Below are positions 13,756 through 22,799 of a stretch of DNA of 49,555 bases, in pieces. A program made the position numbers and the translations under genes. The notes under the pieces were generated by a model. It was given only the letters and a program-made list of their open reading frames with translations. It did not search any database and had not been told where the DNA came from. This stretch comes from Nonomuraea basaltis (lineage in GTDB: Bacteria; Actinomycetota; Actinomycetes; Streptosporangiales; Streptosporangiaceae), in the NCBI RefSeq assembly GCF_005893125.1, contig NZ_VCJS01000088.1:1-49555 (forward strand), in the 5' to 3' direction. Numbering within the stretch: position 1 is the first letter of the stretch; the number at the start of each line of letters is the position of its first letter.

Positions 13756-16700
13756 ATGCCTCGTCGGGAGCGACCACTGGACGCCGGTGACGATGCGTTG
13801 TTACGGTTCGCAGCCGATCTGCGCCGGTTACGGGAAAAGGCGGGCAGCCCTTCGTATCGAGAACTCGCTAAACGTGCGCACTACTCCGCGGGCACCCTGT
13901 CCGAGGCTGCCGGTGGCAGGAAATTGCCCACGTTGACGGTGACTTTGGCCTACGTCCAGGCCTGCGGAGCCGATCCAGCCGAATGGCAGGCGAGGTGGAC
14001 TTCCCTCGCGGCGGAAATGAGCTCGCAGGACACCGGTGAAACATCAGGTGAAAATCCGCCGTATGTCGGCTTGGCCAGCTTCGGACCGCAGGACGCCTAT
14101 CGGTTCTTCGGCCGAGAACGCTTAGTGGATAAGATCAGCGCCACCCTGTCTCAGCACCGTTTTCTCGCCGTACTCGGCGCCTCTGGCTCGGGAAAGTCGT
14201 CCCTGCTGCGTGCCGGTCTGCTTCCCCTCCTTGAGTCTCATCCGGCGATGCTGCTCACCCCGGGAACTCATCCCCTGCGGGAATGCGCCGTCCAGCTCGC
14301 CGCCCATCTTGACGTCACCTCCGGTGGACTGCTTGCGGAATTCACCGAAGACCCGCGCAACCTCGGCCTGGCAATCCGCCAGGTGGTCGCCAAGCAAGGC
14401 TCGCCCGGCGACTTCATCCTCATCATCGATCAGTTCGAGGAGGTGTTCACGCTCTGCCCAGACCCCGCGGAAGCTGCCCAGTTCATCGCCGCGCTGGTGA
14501 ACGCGGCCAGGGAACCCGAGAGCCGCACCCGCGTGGTCATCGGCGTGCGAACCGATTTCTACACCCATTGCGCGCGCCACCCGGATCTGACCGAAGTCCT
14601 CCAGCAGGCCCAGATCCTGGTCGGACCGATGACGACCGAGGAGCTACGCCAGGCCATCACTCAGCCGGCCGCCGAAACGGGCTACCGGGTGGAGACCGCG
14701 CTGGTGTCGCGCCTCATCGCCGACGCCACCGGCCAGCCAGGGGTGCTTCCGCTGGTCTCCCACGCGCTACTGGAAACCTGGCGGCGACGTCGTGGCAACA
14801 CCCTCACCCTGGCGGGGTACGAGTCCACCGGCGGGATGGAACACGCCATCGCCCAGACGTCCGAAGCGGTGTATACCGCGCTGAACACAAGCCAACAGGC
14901 CCTGGCCAAGCAAATCTTCCTGCGGCTCACCGCACTGGGCGAAGGCACGGAAGACACCAAACGCCGCATCGTCCGCAATGAACTCGCCGATCCCAACGCC
15001 GCCGAGGTGCTCGACGAACTGGCCAAAGCACGGCTGGTCACTCTCAACGGCGACAACGTGGAAATCGCCCATGAAGCGCTGATCCGGTCCTGGCCCCGGC
15101 TCCGCGGCTGGTTATCCGAAGACCGGGAAGGTTTACGCCTGCAGCGTCAGATCACCGAAGCGGCAGAGGCATGGGAGACAGAGGGGCGCGATGACGGGGC
15201 CCTCTTCCGGGGTACTCGCCTGGCCGCCGCACGGGAATGGACCGCCACCAACGATTTCGTCCTGTCTACCCGAGAGCGGCAGTTCCTCGATGCCAGCACC
15301 GCTGCCGAGGCCAGGGAGCAGGCGGCTGCCCGCCGCCGCACGCGCCGCCTGCGGCAGCTGGTCGCGGTGCTTGCCGCACTGCTCATCATCGCCACAACGA
15401 CCAGTATCTATGCGGTTCGCGCCGGACATCTGGCAGCGCAGCAACGCGACATCGCCCTATCGCAGAAGGTCGCAGCGGACGCCATCGAGTTGCGTGAGGC
15501 CAATCCGCCACTGTCCGCACAGCTCGCTCTGGCCACCTATCGTCTCTCTCCCACCGTCGAGGCTCGCAGCAGCCTGCTCAGCACCTTCGCCACGCCCTAC
15601 GCCACCCGGCTGACCGGCCACACCGATCGCGTCAACTCTGTCGCAGTGAGCGCCGACGGGCGTACCCTCGCCACCGGCAGCCGCGACGGCACGGCACGGC
15701 TCTGGAAGGTCACCAATCCGCATCGCCCGGAACAGCTCGCCGTACTCACCGGTCACCGCCAGAACGTGAACGCGGCCGCCTTCAGCCCGGACGGACGTAC
15801 CCTCGCAACCGCAGGCTGGGACCACACCGCCCGGCTGTGGGACATCACCGATCTTCGTCACGCCCGTCAACTGGCTGTGCTGCCACACGCCGACAATGTG
15901 AACGCGGTCGCCTTCAGCCCGGACGGGCGCACGCTCGCGACCGCAGGCGACGACAAAACAGCCCGCCTGTGGAACCTCGCCGACCGCCTCCCCCGGGCAA
16001 CGCTGGCCGGCCATACCGAGGCCGTCGTATCGGTGACGTTCAGTCCCGACGGCCGCACGCTGGCGACCGCCGGCTTCGATCACGCCGCAGCATTGTGGGA
16101 CGTTACCGATCCAGACCGCCCAGGCGCGCCGCGCATGCTGACCGGTCACACCGCCGAGGTCGCCTGGGTCGCGTTCAGCCCGGACGGGCGCCTGCTGGCC
16201 ACCGCCGGCAACGACCACACCGCGCGGCTGTGGAACGTCGCAAACCCGGACCGCGCGAGCGCACAAGCGACGATCACGGGTCATCGAGACATCGTGAGGT
16301 CGGTGGCGTTCAGCCCCGATGGGCGGTTCCTTGCCACCGCGAGCCTCGACGACACCGTACGCCTGACCGACATCACCGACCCCGGTCACCCCATGTTCCT
16401 GGCAACGTTCACCGGTCATACCGGCAACGCCGTCTCCGTCTCCTTCAGCCCCGACGGGAATACGCTGGCCACCGCCAGCGACGACTACACCGCCCGCCTA
16501 TGGGACCTACCGGGGCCGGCGCTGGCCGTGCACAACACCGCCGACGTGTACTGGATCGCGTTCAGCGCCGACGGACATACCCTGGCCACCGTGGGCAAGG
16601 ACCACGCCGCGCGGCTGTGGGACCTCACCGATCCCGACCGTCCTCGCCTCCGCTCCATCCTGAGCGGCCACACCGACGAAATCTGGGGTACGGCGTTCAG

Positions 16701-17547
16701 CCCGGACGGACGGATCCTGGCAACCGCCAGCTACGACCGCACCGTACGCCTATGGGATGTCGCCGACCCCAGCCACGCAGCCGTACAAGCCACCATCACC
16801 GGCCACACCGACAACGTCAACGCCGTGGCCTTCAGCCCGGACGGACGGACCCTGGCCACCGCGAGCCTCGACCACACCGTGCGTCTCGTGGACATCGCCA
16901 ACCCTCGTCGGCCCCGTGATCTGACGAGCTTCGTCGGCGACGCCGATGGGGTGAACGCGGTCGCCTTCAGCCCGGACGGGCACACGCTCGCGACCGCAGG
17001 CTGGGACCACACCGCCCGGCTTTGGGATGTCACCGATCGCCGGCGGCCCCTTCCGCTGACAACCCTCTCCGGACACACCGACGGCATCAACGCCGTGGCC
17101 TTCAGCCCGGACGGGCATACGCTAGCCACCTCCGGCTTCGATGACACGGCCCGGCTCTGGAAGGTCACCGACCCTCGAAACCCCAAAGCACTCGTCACCC
17201 TCACCGGCCACACAGACAACGTCAACATGGTCGCCTTCAGCCCGGACGGCCGCACGCTCGCCACTGCGGGAAACGACGGCGCCACTCGATTGTGGAACAT
17301 CGCCGACGTCAACCGCCCTCAGGAGCAGTCCTCCTTGGAAGTCCACTCCGACCGGGTGTCCTCGGTTGCGTTCAGCCCCGACGGGCACACCTTGGCGACC
17401 GGCAGCTACGACCGCACCGCGCTGCTATGGGAGACCGATGCCGAACGGCTGGCCACACGGCTCTGCCGGCTCGCCCATCCGCCGATCAGCGCAGCGGAAT
17501 GGGATCGGTACTTCACCGGGCTGACGTACCGATCGCCGTGCCCCTAG
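13756..17547 (+). CDS. HTH - STAND NTPase - WD40 repeat protein
   Basis: This 1263-residue multidomain protein may start at an in-frame ATG at 13690 instead; I prefer 13756 because GGGGGG lies just upstream. Residues about 10-75 form an XRE-like HTH (L-R-R-L-R-E-K-A-G-S-P-S-Y-R-E-L-A). Residues about 105-420 form a STAND-type NTPase with Walker A G-A-S-G-S-G-K-S-S at about 141 and Walker B F-I-L-I-I-D-Q-F-E-E at about 219. A winged-helix region and then a membrane segment (about 535-555) follow. Residues about 615-1230 hold 14 WD40 repeats, with V-A-F-S-P-D-G-R-T-L-A-T-A and H-T-A-R-L-W-D, enough for two seven-bladed propellers. Such proteins are signal-sensing scaffolds; the ligand is unknown. 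Confidence 0.92.
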   Translation: MPRRERPLDAGDDALLRFAADLRRLREKAGSPSYRELAKRAHYSAGTLSEAAGGRKLPTLTVTLAYVQACGADPAEWQARWTSLAAEMSSQDTGETSGENPPYVGLASFGPQDAYRFFGRERLVDKISATLSQHRFLAVLGASGSGKSSLLRAGLLPLLESHPAMLLTPGTHPLRECAVQLAAHLDVTSGGLLAEFTEDPRNLGLAIRQVVAKQGSPGDFILIIDQFEEVFTLCPDPAEAAQFIAALVNAAREPESRTRVVIGVRTDFYTHCARHPDLTEVLQQAQILVGPMTTEELRQAITQPAAETGYRVETALVSRLIADATGQPGVLPLVSHALLETWRRRRGNTLTLAGYESTGGMEHAIAQTSEAVYTALNTSQQALAKQIFLRLTALGEGTEDTKRRIVRNELADPNAAEVLDELAKARLVTLNGDNVEIAHEALIRSWPRLRGWLSEDREGLRLQRQITEAAEAWETEGRDDGALFRGTRLAAAREWTATNDFVLSTRERQFLDASTAAEAREQAAARRRTRRLRQLVAVLAALLIIATTTSIYAVRAGHLAAQQRDIALSQKVAADAIELREANPPLSAQLALATYRLSPTVEARSSLLSTFATPYATRLTGHTDRVNSVAVSADGRTLATGSRDGTARLWKVTNPHRPEQLAVLTGHRQNVNAAAFSPDGRTLATAGWDHTARLWDITDLRHARQLAVLPHADNVNAVAFSPDGRTLATAGDDKTARLWNLADRLPRATLAGHTEAVVSVTFSPDGRTLATAGFDHAAALWDVTDPDRPGAPRMLTGHTAEVAWVAFSPDGRLLATAGNDHTARLWNVANPDRASAQATITGHRDIVRSVAFSPDGRFLATASLDDTVRLTDITDPGHPMFLATFTGHTGNAVSVSFSPDGNTLATASDDYTARLWDLPGPALAVHNTADVYWIAFSADGHTLATVGKDHAARLWDLTDPDRPRLRSILSGHTDEIWGTAFSPDGRILATASYDRTVRLWDVADPSHAAVQATITGHTDNVNAVAFSPDGRTLATASLDHTVRLVDIANPRRPRDLTSFVGDADGVNAVAFSPDGHTLATAGWDHTARLWDVTDRRRPLPLTTLSGHTDGINAVAFSPDGHTLATSGFDDTARLWKVTDPRNPKALVTLTGHTDNVNMVAFSPDGRTLATAGNDGATRLWNIADVNRPQEQSSLEVHSDRVSSVAFSPDGHTLATGSYDRTALLWETDAERLATRLCRLAHPPISAAEWDRYFTGLTYRSPCP

Positions 17548-17879
17548 CTGGTTCAGGCGCTTGAGTCCCCGACTCCACGCGGTGAAGCGGGCGTTCAGGC
17601 CGGCCAGCTCGGGATCGATCCGGCTCGAGGGTGTCGATGGTCATATCTTTCGTTGATCGGCCTGATGAGAGCACAGGACAGTGCGGCCCCGATAACTCTC
17701 CGATGCGACCCCTCATGGGCAGGCACTCCGGAGTTTGTTCGGAAGTTGTTGTTCGCCCCCATGCGCCCGATGTCGGACAAACAAAACGGGGCTAGACAGG
17801 GAGTCGCGGCTACCGACTCTGGACAAGTGACCGGACAAGTCGGTGCCGAAGTCGTTACCCAAGGACGAAAGAAGGAATC
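17548..17879. other. Gap without a recognisable gene
   Basis: Nothing convincing is seen on either strand. A minus-strand frame around 17640-17540 has a short coding-like stretch with a frameshift but no family match. The last bases before 17880 hold the ribosome-binding site of the next gene. Confidence 0.4.
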
Positions 17880-18218
17880 ATGCGACGGAGCCAAAACCTT
17901 CGGCTTGTGTTGCTGTCAGCGGCACTGGGCTTCAGCCTTACGACGCCCGGCATCGCGCACGCCGCCACATCCGACGCCGCGAAAAAGATAGCGGCGTCGG
18001 CGACCGCGGACGGCAAGGCGGGGCCTTCTAAGGTGCTCAGCTACTGCCCCGACGGCGCCCCGCCCGCCGGCTACCGGCACCAGTCCAGCTACTGGGGCAA
18101 CGATGACGCATGCGCCAGATGCTGGCTCGAGGCCGACATATGGGCGCAGCAAGGTTACAGCGGGTACTGCTGGGATGTCGTTCCCGGCGCCGTGGTCGCG
18201 CTCTATCTCCGGCCCTGA
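17880..18218 (+). CDS. Small secreted Cys-containing protein (112 aa)
   Basis: The ATG follows GAAAGAAGGAA. A signal peptide at 1-28 ends G-I-A-H-A. The mature peptide of about 84 residues has four cysteines (Y-C-P-D-G, C-A-R-C-W, Y-C-W-D) and many aromatic residues, consistent with a disulfide-bonded extracellular protein. It resembles the protein at 10598 in composition only. No family is recognised. It stands alone downstream of the WD40 gene. Confidence 0.72.
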   Translation: MRRSQNLRLVLLSAALGFSLTTPGIAHAATSDAAKKIAASATADGKAGPSKVLSYCPDGAPPAGYRHQSSYWGNDDACARCWLEADIWAQQGYSGYCWDVVPGAVVALYLRP

Positions 18219-18361
18219 CCGCTGAACCGGCCTGCGTGCGCACCGTTCTGACTGGTATCAAATACGTCCGGCCGGGTACGGTCAGCGTGGCGGCCGACCG
18301 CATCCCGTGGTGAGCCGAGTTCTGAAGGTCGTCTACCTCGTGTCGGCTCCTGATCCCACCC

Positions 18362-18736
18362 CTACAATGCGCCCGCGTAGAGCCAGCGGCCCTCGACGCG
18401 GACGAATCGGCTGTGCTCCTCCATCTCCCCCGGCCGGCCGCGCTCGAGGTAGTGGGCGCGGAAGCGGACCGTGCCCTCGGTGTGTACGACGCTCCCGCCG
18501 GTGCTCTCCAGGACCTCCAGGCGCACCCAGCGCAACCGCTTGCCGAGGTCCAGCCGGGCGGGGCGGGAAGCCAGGTGCCAGGTGCGCAGGAGGTAGGCCG
18601 TGTCGCCCATCCCGAACGCGGTGAATCGGGATCTCATGAGCTGCTCGGCGGTGGTGGCTGCCCCCTTGCCGCGATGGAGTCTGCCGCAGCAGTCCTGGTA
18701 GGAGGCGGGCAGGCCGCAAAGGCACGAACGAGGCAT
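18362..18736 (-). CDS. YchJ-like protein (UPF0225), copy 3
   Basis: The 124-residue protein starts M-P-R-S-C-L-C-G-L-P-A-S-Y-Q-D-C-C-G-R-L-H and ends R-F-V-R-V-E-G-R-W-L-Y-A-G-A-L, nearly parallel to copy 2 at 7782-8159. All conserved features of the family are present, so it should be functional. The divergence from copy 2 is moderate and spread along the gene, indicating an older duplication than the LacI one. It follows the ABC exporter operon and the sirtuin relic on the same strand. Confidence 0.88.
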   Translation of the reverse strand: MPRSCLCGLPASYQDCCGRLHRGKGAATTAEQLMRSRFTAFGMGDTAYLLRTWHLASRPARLDLGKRLRWVRLEVLESTGGSVVHTEGTVRFRAHYLERGRPGEMEEHSRFVRVEGRWLYAGAL

Positions 18737-18836
18737 GCGCTCTATTCTGCCCCCGGCGGGTCCGGGATATCGCGCCCCGGACCCGGTCGGGCTGTCGCAT
18801 CCCAAAGCCTGGCCGGGCTAGTGCGCTCCGAGGTCC

Positions 18837-19034
18837 AGCTCGGCCCGGGGTAGGCGCCCCCGGCACGACAGGCTGACGACGCGGTCGAGGCCGCCGTGCA
18901 GCTCGATCACCCGCTGCGCCCCTGCCGCCTGGTGCAGGCCGTCGGGACCGCCACGCCTCCACGGCTGACTAGCTCGACCAGCTCAGCCAGCCCTGCGAGG
19001 GGGGACTTCGTCGTGCTTTGTGTCACGACATCCC
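18837..19034 (-). pseudogene. Sirtuin relic with internal deletion
   Basis: The sequence aligns with two separate parts of the intact sirtuin at 8228-9085. One part is the start codon region and first 25 residues. The other is the segment G-L-H-Q-A-A-G-A with the catalytic I-E-L-H-G-G-L-D-R-V-V and the first zinc pair region. About 250 bases between them are missing, and the C-terminal half is absent. The NAD-binding core is lost, so no activity is expected. Confidence 0.8.
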
Positions 19035-19050
19035 ATCCATGGTGCCCGAC

Positions 19051-20913
19051 TCAGCCGCCTGTGTGCTCCTCGGCCTCCGCGATCAGTTCCGCGCTCCACA
19101 ACCGCCGCATCTCCGGGCAGCTCTCCAGCAGCTCGCCGAGCCGCCCGCGGCCGGCGACGCGGCCGCAGTCGAGGACGATGATCTGGTCGGCGCGTTCGAG
19201 GGCCGCCTGCCGGTGCGACACCACCAGGACGGTCTCGGGGCCGCGGCCGGCGATCCTGTCCCACAGCAGCCGCTCGGTCTCCACGTCCAGCGCGGACGAC
19301 AGGTCGTCCACGACCAGCAGCTCCGGGGTACGGACCAGGGCGCGGGCGGCGGTGGCGCGCTGGACCTGGCCGCCGGACAGGCGGACGCCGCGCGGGCCTA
19401 CGACGGTGTCCAGGCCGTCCGGCAGCTCGGCCCGGTCCGTCTCGAATGCCGCCAGTTCCAGTGCCCGGCCGATCTCCTCGTCGGTGGCCGGCCAGCCCAG
19501 GAGCAGGTTCTCGCGGAGGGTCTCCGAGAACAGTCGCGGGACCTGGCCCGCGTACGCGGCCAGGCCCGGGACGAGGAACGTCCCCGGGTCATCGATCGGG
19601 ACGCCGTTCCAGGAGATCCTCCCGGAGTCCAGAGGCAGGAGGCCGAGCAGGGCGCGTACCAGGGTGGTCTTGCCGGACCCGACCGCGCCGGTGATGACGG
19701 TGAAGGAGCCGCGTTCGAGGCGCAGGTCCACCTCGTGGACGCCGCGCCCGCCGTCGTGCCGCACGGTCAGCCCGCGGGCCTCCAGCACCTCCAATCGGTC
19801 CACCCCTTCCGACCGTGCCGCCGACGGAAACGGTGCCACTCCCGAGGCCGACTCCGGTGCCGGAGTCGAGGCCGGTGGGGGAGTCGAGGCCGGTGGGGGC
19901 GGGTCGTGGTGGAGCCAGACGCCGTTGTTCCTGGACAGGTCGTCGGCGGTCTCGTACGGGGCCATGAGGCGGGTGAGCCGTTCCGTGGAGACGGCCGCCT
20001 GGGGCAGCCGGTACAGGACCGCCCCGATCGTCCGCGGCAGCGCCGTCAGCCAGCCGATGTAGCTGGTGAACAGCGCCAGGTCGCCGACCGTGAACTCGCC
20101 ACCGCGCATCGCGGGCGCGGCCAGCAGCAGCACGAGCCCAATGCTGAGCTCGATGGTCGTGCCCGTGGCGGCGTCGAGCAGGTCGGTCGCCAGCCGGTCC
20201 TTGACCGCGGCGTCGCGGCGTCGCCGGTTGTGCCGGCGCAGCCGCTCCAGCGCGGCCTCCTCGGCCCCGGCCGTCTTGATCGCGAGCACGCCGCCGAAAA
20301 GCTCTCCGACGTACGCCGTGACGGCCGCGCCGAGCTCCCTGGCCCGCCGGTGCAGCCGCCCGATCGGCCGCCGCAACGTCCTGCTCAGCACGCCGACCGC
20401 GATCATCGGCACGACCAGCACCAACGTCATGACCGGGTCGATGGACGCCATGATCGCCAACGCGGCCGTGGCGAACAGCGTCGTGCCCGCCAGGGTGACG
20501 CTCTCGTCGGTGAAGTCGACCACGTCGGCCACGTCGTCGCGCAGGCGGGCGACGGACTCGCCGGAGGAGTGCGGCAGCCGGGCAGCGGCGGGGCCGCGCG
20601 CGGTCAGCACCGAGCGGAGCACGTTGGCGCGCAGCAGGGTGGCCGCCGCGGTCCACCAGTAGACGCCGTATGTCCACGCGATGATGATCATCACCCCGCG
20701 GGCGACCTCCACGCCCACGAACGCGGCGCACAGCCACAACGACAGCTCCAGGCCGGCTGGGTGATGCCCGCTGAGCTGGTCGAACAGCTGCTGCAGCACC
20801 AGCCCGCCGGCCAGCGGTATGACGTGGACCGGCATCCACAGCAGCGCCCCGACCAGGTAGCGGCGCAGGTCGAACGTGGCCAGCCTGGTGGCCACCAGCA
20901 TCACCGGCCTCAC
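19051..20913 (-). CDS. ABC exporter half-transporter, degenerate-site subunit
   Basis: This 620-residue fused permease-ATPase has six predicted membrane segments in residues 1-300, a low-complexity Pro/Ala linker near 340-370, and a full ATPase domain. Walker A is G-A-V-G-S-G-K-T-T, the signature is L-S-G-G-Q-V-Q-R, and Walker B is L-L-V-V-D-D-L-S-S-A-L-D. The usual catalytic Glu after Walker B is Asp here, which is typical of the non-hydrolysing site in heterodimeric exporters. It overlaps the partner gene upstream by four bases (GTGA), so the two very likely form one exporter. Confidence 0.93.
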   Translation of the reverse strand: MRPVMLVATRLATFDLRRYLVGALLWMPVHVIPLAGGLVLQQLFDQLSGHHPAGLELSLWLCAAFVGVEVARGVMIIIAWTYGVYWWTAAATLLRANVLRSVLTARGPAAARLPHSSGESVARLRDDVADVVDFTDESVTLAGTTLFATAALAIMASIDPVMTLVLVVPMIAVGVLSRTLRRPIGRLHRRARELGAAVTAYVGELFGGVLAIKTAGAEEAALERLRRHNRRRRDAAVKDRLATDLLDAATGTTIELSIGLVLLLAAPAMRGGEFTVGDLALFTSYIGWLTALPRTIGAVLYRLPQAAVSTERLTRLMAPYETADDLSRNNGVWLHHDPPPPASTPPPASTPAPESASGVAPFPSAARSEGVDRLEVLEARGLTVRHDGGRGVHEVDLRLERGSFTVITGAVGSGKTTLVRALLGLLPLDSGRISWNGVPIDDPGTFLVPGLAAYAGQVPRLFSETLRENLLLGWPATDEEIGRALELAAFETDRAELPDGLDTVVGPRGVRLSGGQVQRATAARALVRTPELLVVDDLSSALDVETERLLWDRIAGRGPETVLVVSHRQAALERADQIIVLDCGRVAGRGRLGELLESCPEMRRLWSAELIAEAEEHTGG

Positions 20914-22664
20914 CGGCCCACCCCCGCCAGGTCGAGGAGGCGGCCGTACCGGCTGCCGGGGTCGGCGGCGAGGTCGGCGCGGCGGCCGTACTCGATGATC
21001 TTGCCGTGTTCGAGTACGGCGATCTTGTCGACGCGGGACAGCGAGGAGAGCCGGTGTGCGATGATCACGCCGGTTCGGCCGCCGAGGAGCCGGTCGATGC
21101 TCTGCTCGATGCGGCGTTCGGTGGCCGGGTCGAGCCGGCTCGACGCCTCGTCCAGCACGACGAGGCCGGGGTGGGCCAGGAACGCCCGCGCGAAGGCGAT
21201 CAGCTGCGCCTCCCCCGCCGACACGCCGCGCAGCTCGGTGTCGAGCCCGGATGGGAGGGCGGCCAGCCAGTCGCCGAGTCCGACGCCGTCGAGAATCTCC
21301 CGCAACCGATCGTCATCCGGGCGGAAGGGCGGCGGGCGGAACAGGGTCAGGTTGTCACGCACGCTGGCGGCGAAGAGCTGCACGTCCTGCGTGACCACGC
21401 ACATCCGCCGGCGCAGGGATGCCGGATCGGCCTCGCGCAGATCGACGCCGCCGACCGTCACGGCGCCCTCGACCGGATCGTAGAGGCGCAGCACCAGCCG
21501 GGCGAGGGTGGTCTTGCCGCTGCCCGTGCGCCCGACCAGCCCCAGCGTCTCACCGGGGGCCAGCGTGAGGGTGACGCCGGACAGGACCTGCTCGTCGTCT
21601 CCGGGGTAGGCGAAGCTCACGCCGTCGAGGCGCAGCCCGAGCGGCCCGGTCGTGGGCAGCGGGCGGGGGCGGGCGGGCTCGCGGAGGGTGCGGCGCTCGG
21701 CCAGCAGGCCGCCGATGCGGGCGAGGCCGGCCAGCGCCGCCTGGTATTCCCGGATCTGGTCGATCAGCCGCTCGAACGGCGCCCGCACCATCAGCGTGTA
21801 CTGGAAGAGCAGCACGGCGGTGCCGACCGTGAGCGTGCCCGCACTCATCGCCCAGGCGGCGAGGCCGAGCATGATGGCCGTGCCGGCGGCGAACGCCACC
21901 GACGTGCCCGCCAGCAGCATGGTCCCGACGCGCGCGTCCCGGTGCTCGGCGCGGAACAGGGCGGCGCTGACCTGGTGAAGGCGGTGGACGGCGTGCGCGC
22001 CCGCGCCGTTGGCCCTGAGGTCCTCGGCGCCGGCCAGCCGCTCATCGAGGGTGCCGAACAGGGTCGCGCTCGCCGCTCGCGACCGGGCCGCGGACGGGAC
22101 GGCGGCCCGTTGGGCGCGGGCCATGCCGTACCCGATGAGGACGCAGTACGCCAGCAGCGCGCCGCCGATGCGCCAGTCGACGCCGAACACGACGACCACC
22201 ACCCCGGCCAGGAGCAGCACGCTGGCCACGACGTCCAGCAGGAACGCGACGACGAAATCGGCGACGGCCACGACGTCGCCGTCCACGCGCTCGATCATCT
22301 CCCCGGGCGTGTGCCTGCCGTGGTAGGCCAGGTCGAGGCCGAGCGCGTGCCCCGCGAGGCGCTCGCGCAGCCGGTTGGTGCCGTCCCAGGCGAGCCGGCT
22401 GGCGAGCCAGGCGGTGACCATCCTGGCGGCCTGCCCGGCGACGGCCAGCGCCAGGTAGCCGATGGCGATGAGCGTCAGGTGGCGGATGCTCGCGCCGCCG
22501 ATCGCGTCGTCGACGAACCGGCGGGTGATCTGCGGCGCCGCCAGCGGGAGCGCGGTGGCGGCGGCGATGGCCGCGGCGAGCGCGGCGGCGGGGCGGGGTC
22601 CCGGCCGGAGCAGGCGCAGGACGGAGGTGCTATGCGGTGGAATCCCCTGGTCGAACGGTCTCAA
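20910..22664 (-). CDS. ABC exporter half-transporter, partner subunit
   Basis: The 584-residue protein has an N-terminal six-helix transmembrane domain and a C-terminal ATPase with Walker A G-R-T-G-S-G-K-T-T. Its signature is altered (V-S-A-G-E-A-Q), Walker B is L-V-V-L-D-E-A-S-S with the catalytic Glu, and the H-loop is I-I-A-H-R-L-S. The altered signature here and the Asp in the partner complement each other as expected for a heterodimer. The start is uncertain: the frame opens at a TTG (22664) inside the 31-residue ORF, with no better codon before the first helix. Confidence 0.93.
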   Translation of the reverse strand: MRPFDQGIPPHSTSVLRLLRPGPRPAAALAAAIAAATALPLAAPQITRRFVDDAIGGASIRHLTLIAIGYLALAVAGQAARMVTAWLASRLAWDGTNRLRERLAGHALGLDLAYHGRHTPGEMIERVDGDVVAVADFVVAFLLDVVASVLLLAGVVVVVFGVDWRIGGALLAYCVLIGYGMARAQRAAVPSAARSRAASATLFGTLDERLAGAEDLRANGAGAHAVHRLHQVSAALFRAEHRDARVGTMLLAGTSVAFAAGTAIMLGLAAWAMSAGTLTVGTAVLLFQYTLMVRAPFERLIDQIREYQAALAGLARIGGLLAERRTLREPARPRPLPTTGPLGLRLDGVSFAYPGDDEQVLSGVTLTLAPGETLGLVGRTGSGKTTLARLVLRLYDPVEGAVTVGGVDLREADPASLRRRMCVVTQDVQLFAASVRDNLTLFRPPPFRPDDDRLREILDGVGLGDWLAALPSGLDTELRGVSAGEAQLIAFARAFLAHPGLVVLDEASSRLDPATERRIEQSIDRLLGGRTGVIIAHRLSSLSRVDKIAVLEHGKIIEYGRRADLAADPGSRYGRLLDLAGVGR

Positions 22665-22725
22665 GAAGCGTCATGCCCTTTGGGTAGGAGTCAGTGTGCT
22701 GGGGGGACATGAACGCTTCCCGCAT
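22630..22725 (-). CDS. 31-residue ORF before the ABC exporter, candidate precursor peptide
   Basis: AAGGAGG lies at good distance before the ATG, one of the strongest ribosome-binding sites in the region. The peptide reads M-R-E-A-F-M-S-P-Q-H-T-D-S-Y-P-K-G-M, then T-L-L-E-T-V-R-P-G-D-S-T-A. It lies between the B12/radical-SAM-like gene and the exporter genes and overlaps the first exporter frame by 35 bases. It could be an exported or modified peptide, or a leader that couples translation of the exporter. No family is recognised. Confidence 0.5.
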   Translation of the reverse strand: MREAFMSPQHTDSYPKGMTLLETVRPGDSTA

Positions 22726-22799
22726 CTGGGGCCTCCTTGATCGCTGGGCGAGCCACTGCCGGTGAGTACAGCACCCCCGTCCCGCGCAGAGCAACCGAA

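Noticed and set aside
13690..17547. CRISPR-like periodic repeats in the WD40 region
   Set aside because: The repeat period of about 130 bases encodes WD40 blades in one continuous frame; there are no short identical repeats with spacers.
19018..21483. 821-codon plus-strand open frame
   Set aside because: It is a GC-rich shadow of the ABC exporter genes; its translation is low-complexity Arg/Gln/Pro and the minus strand has clear ABC motifs.
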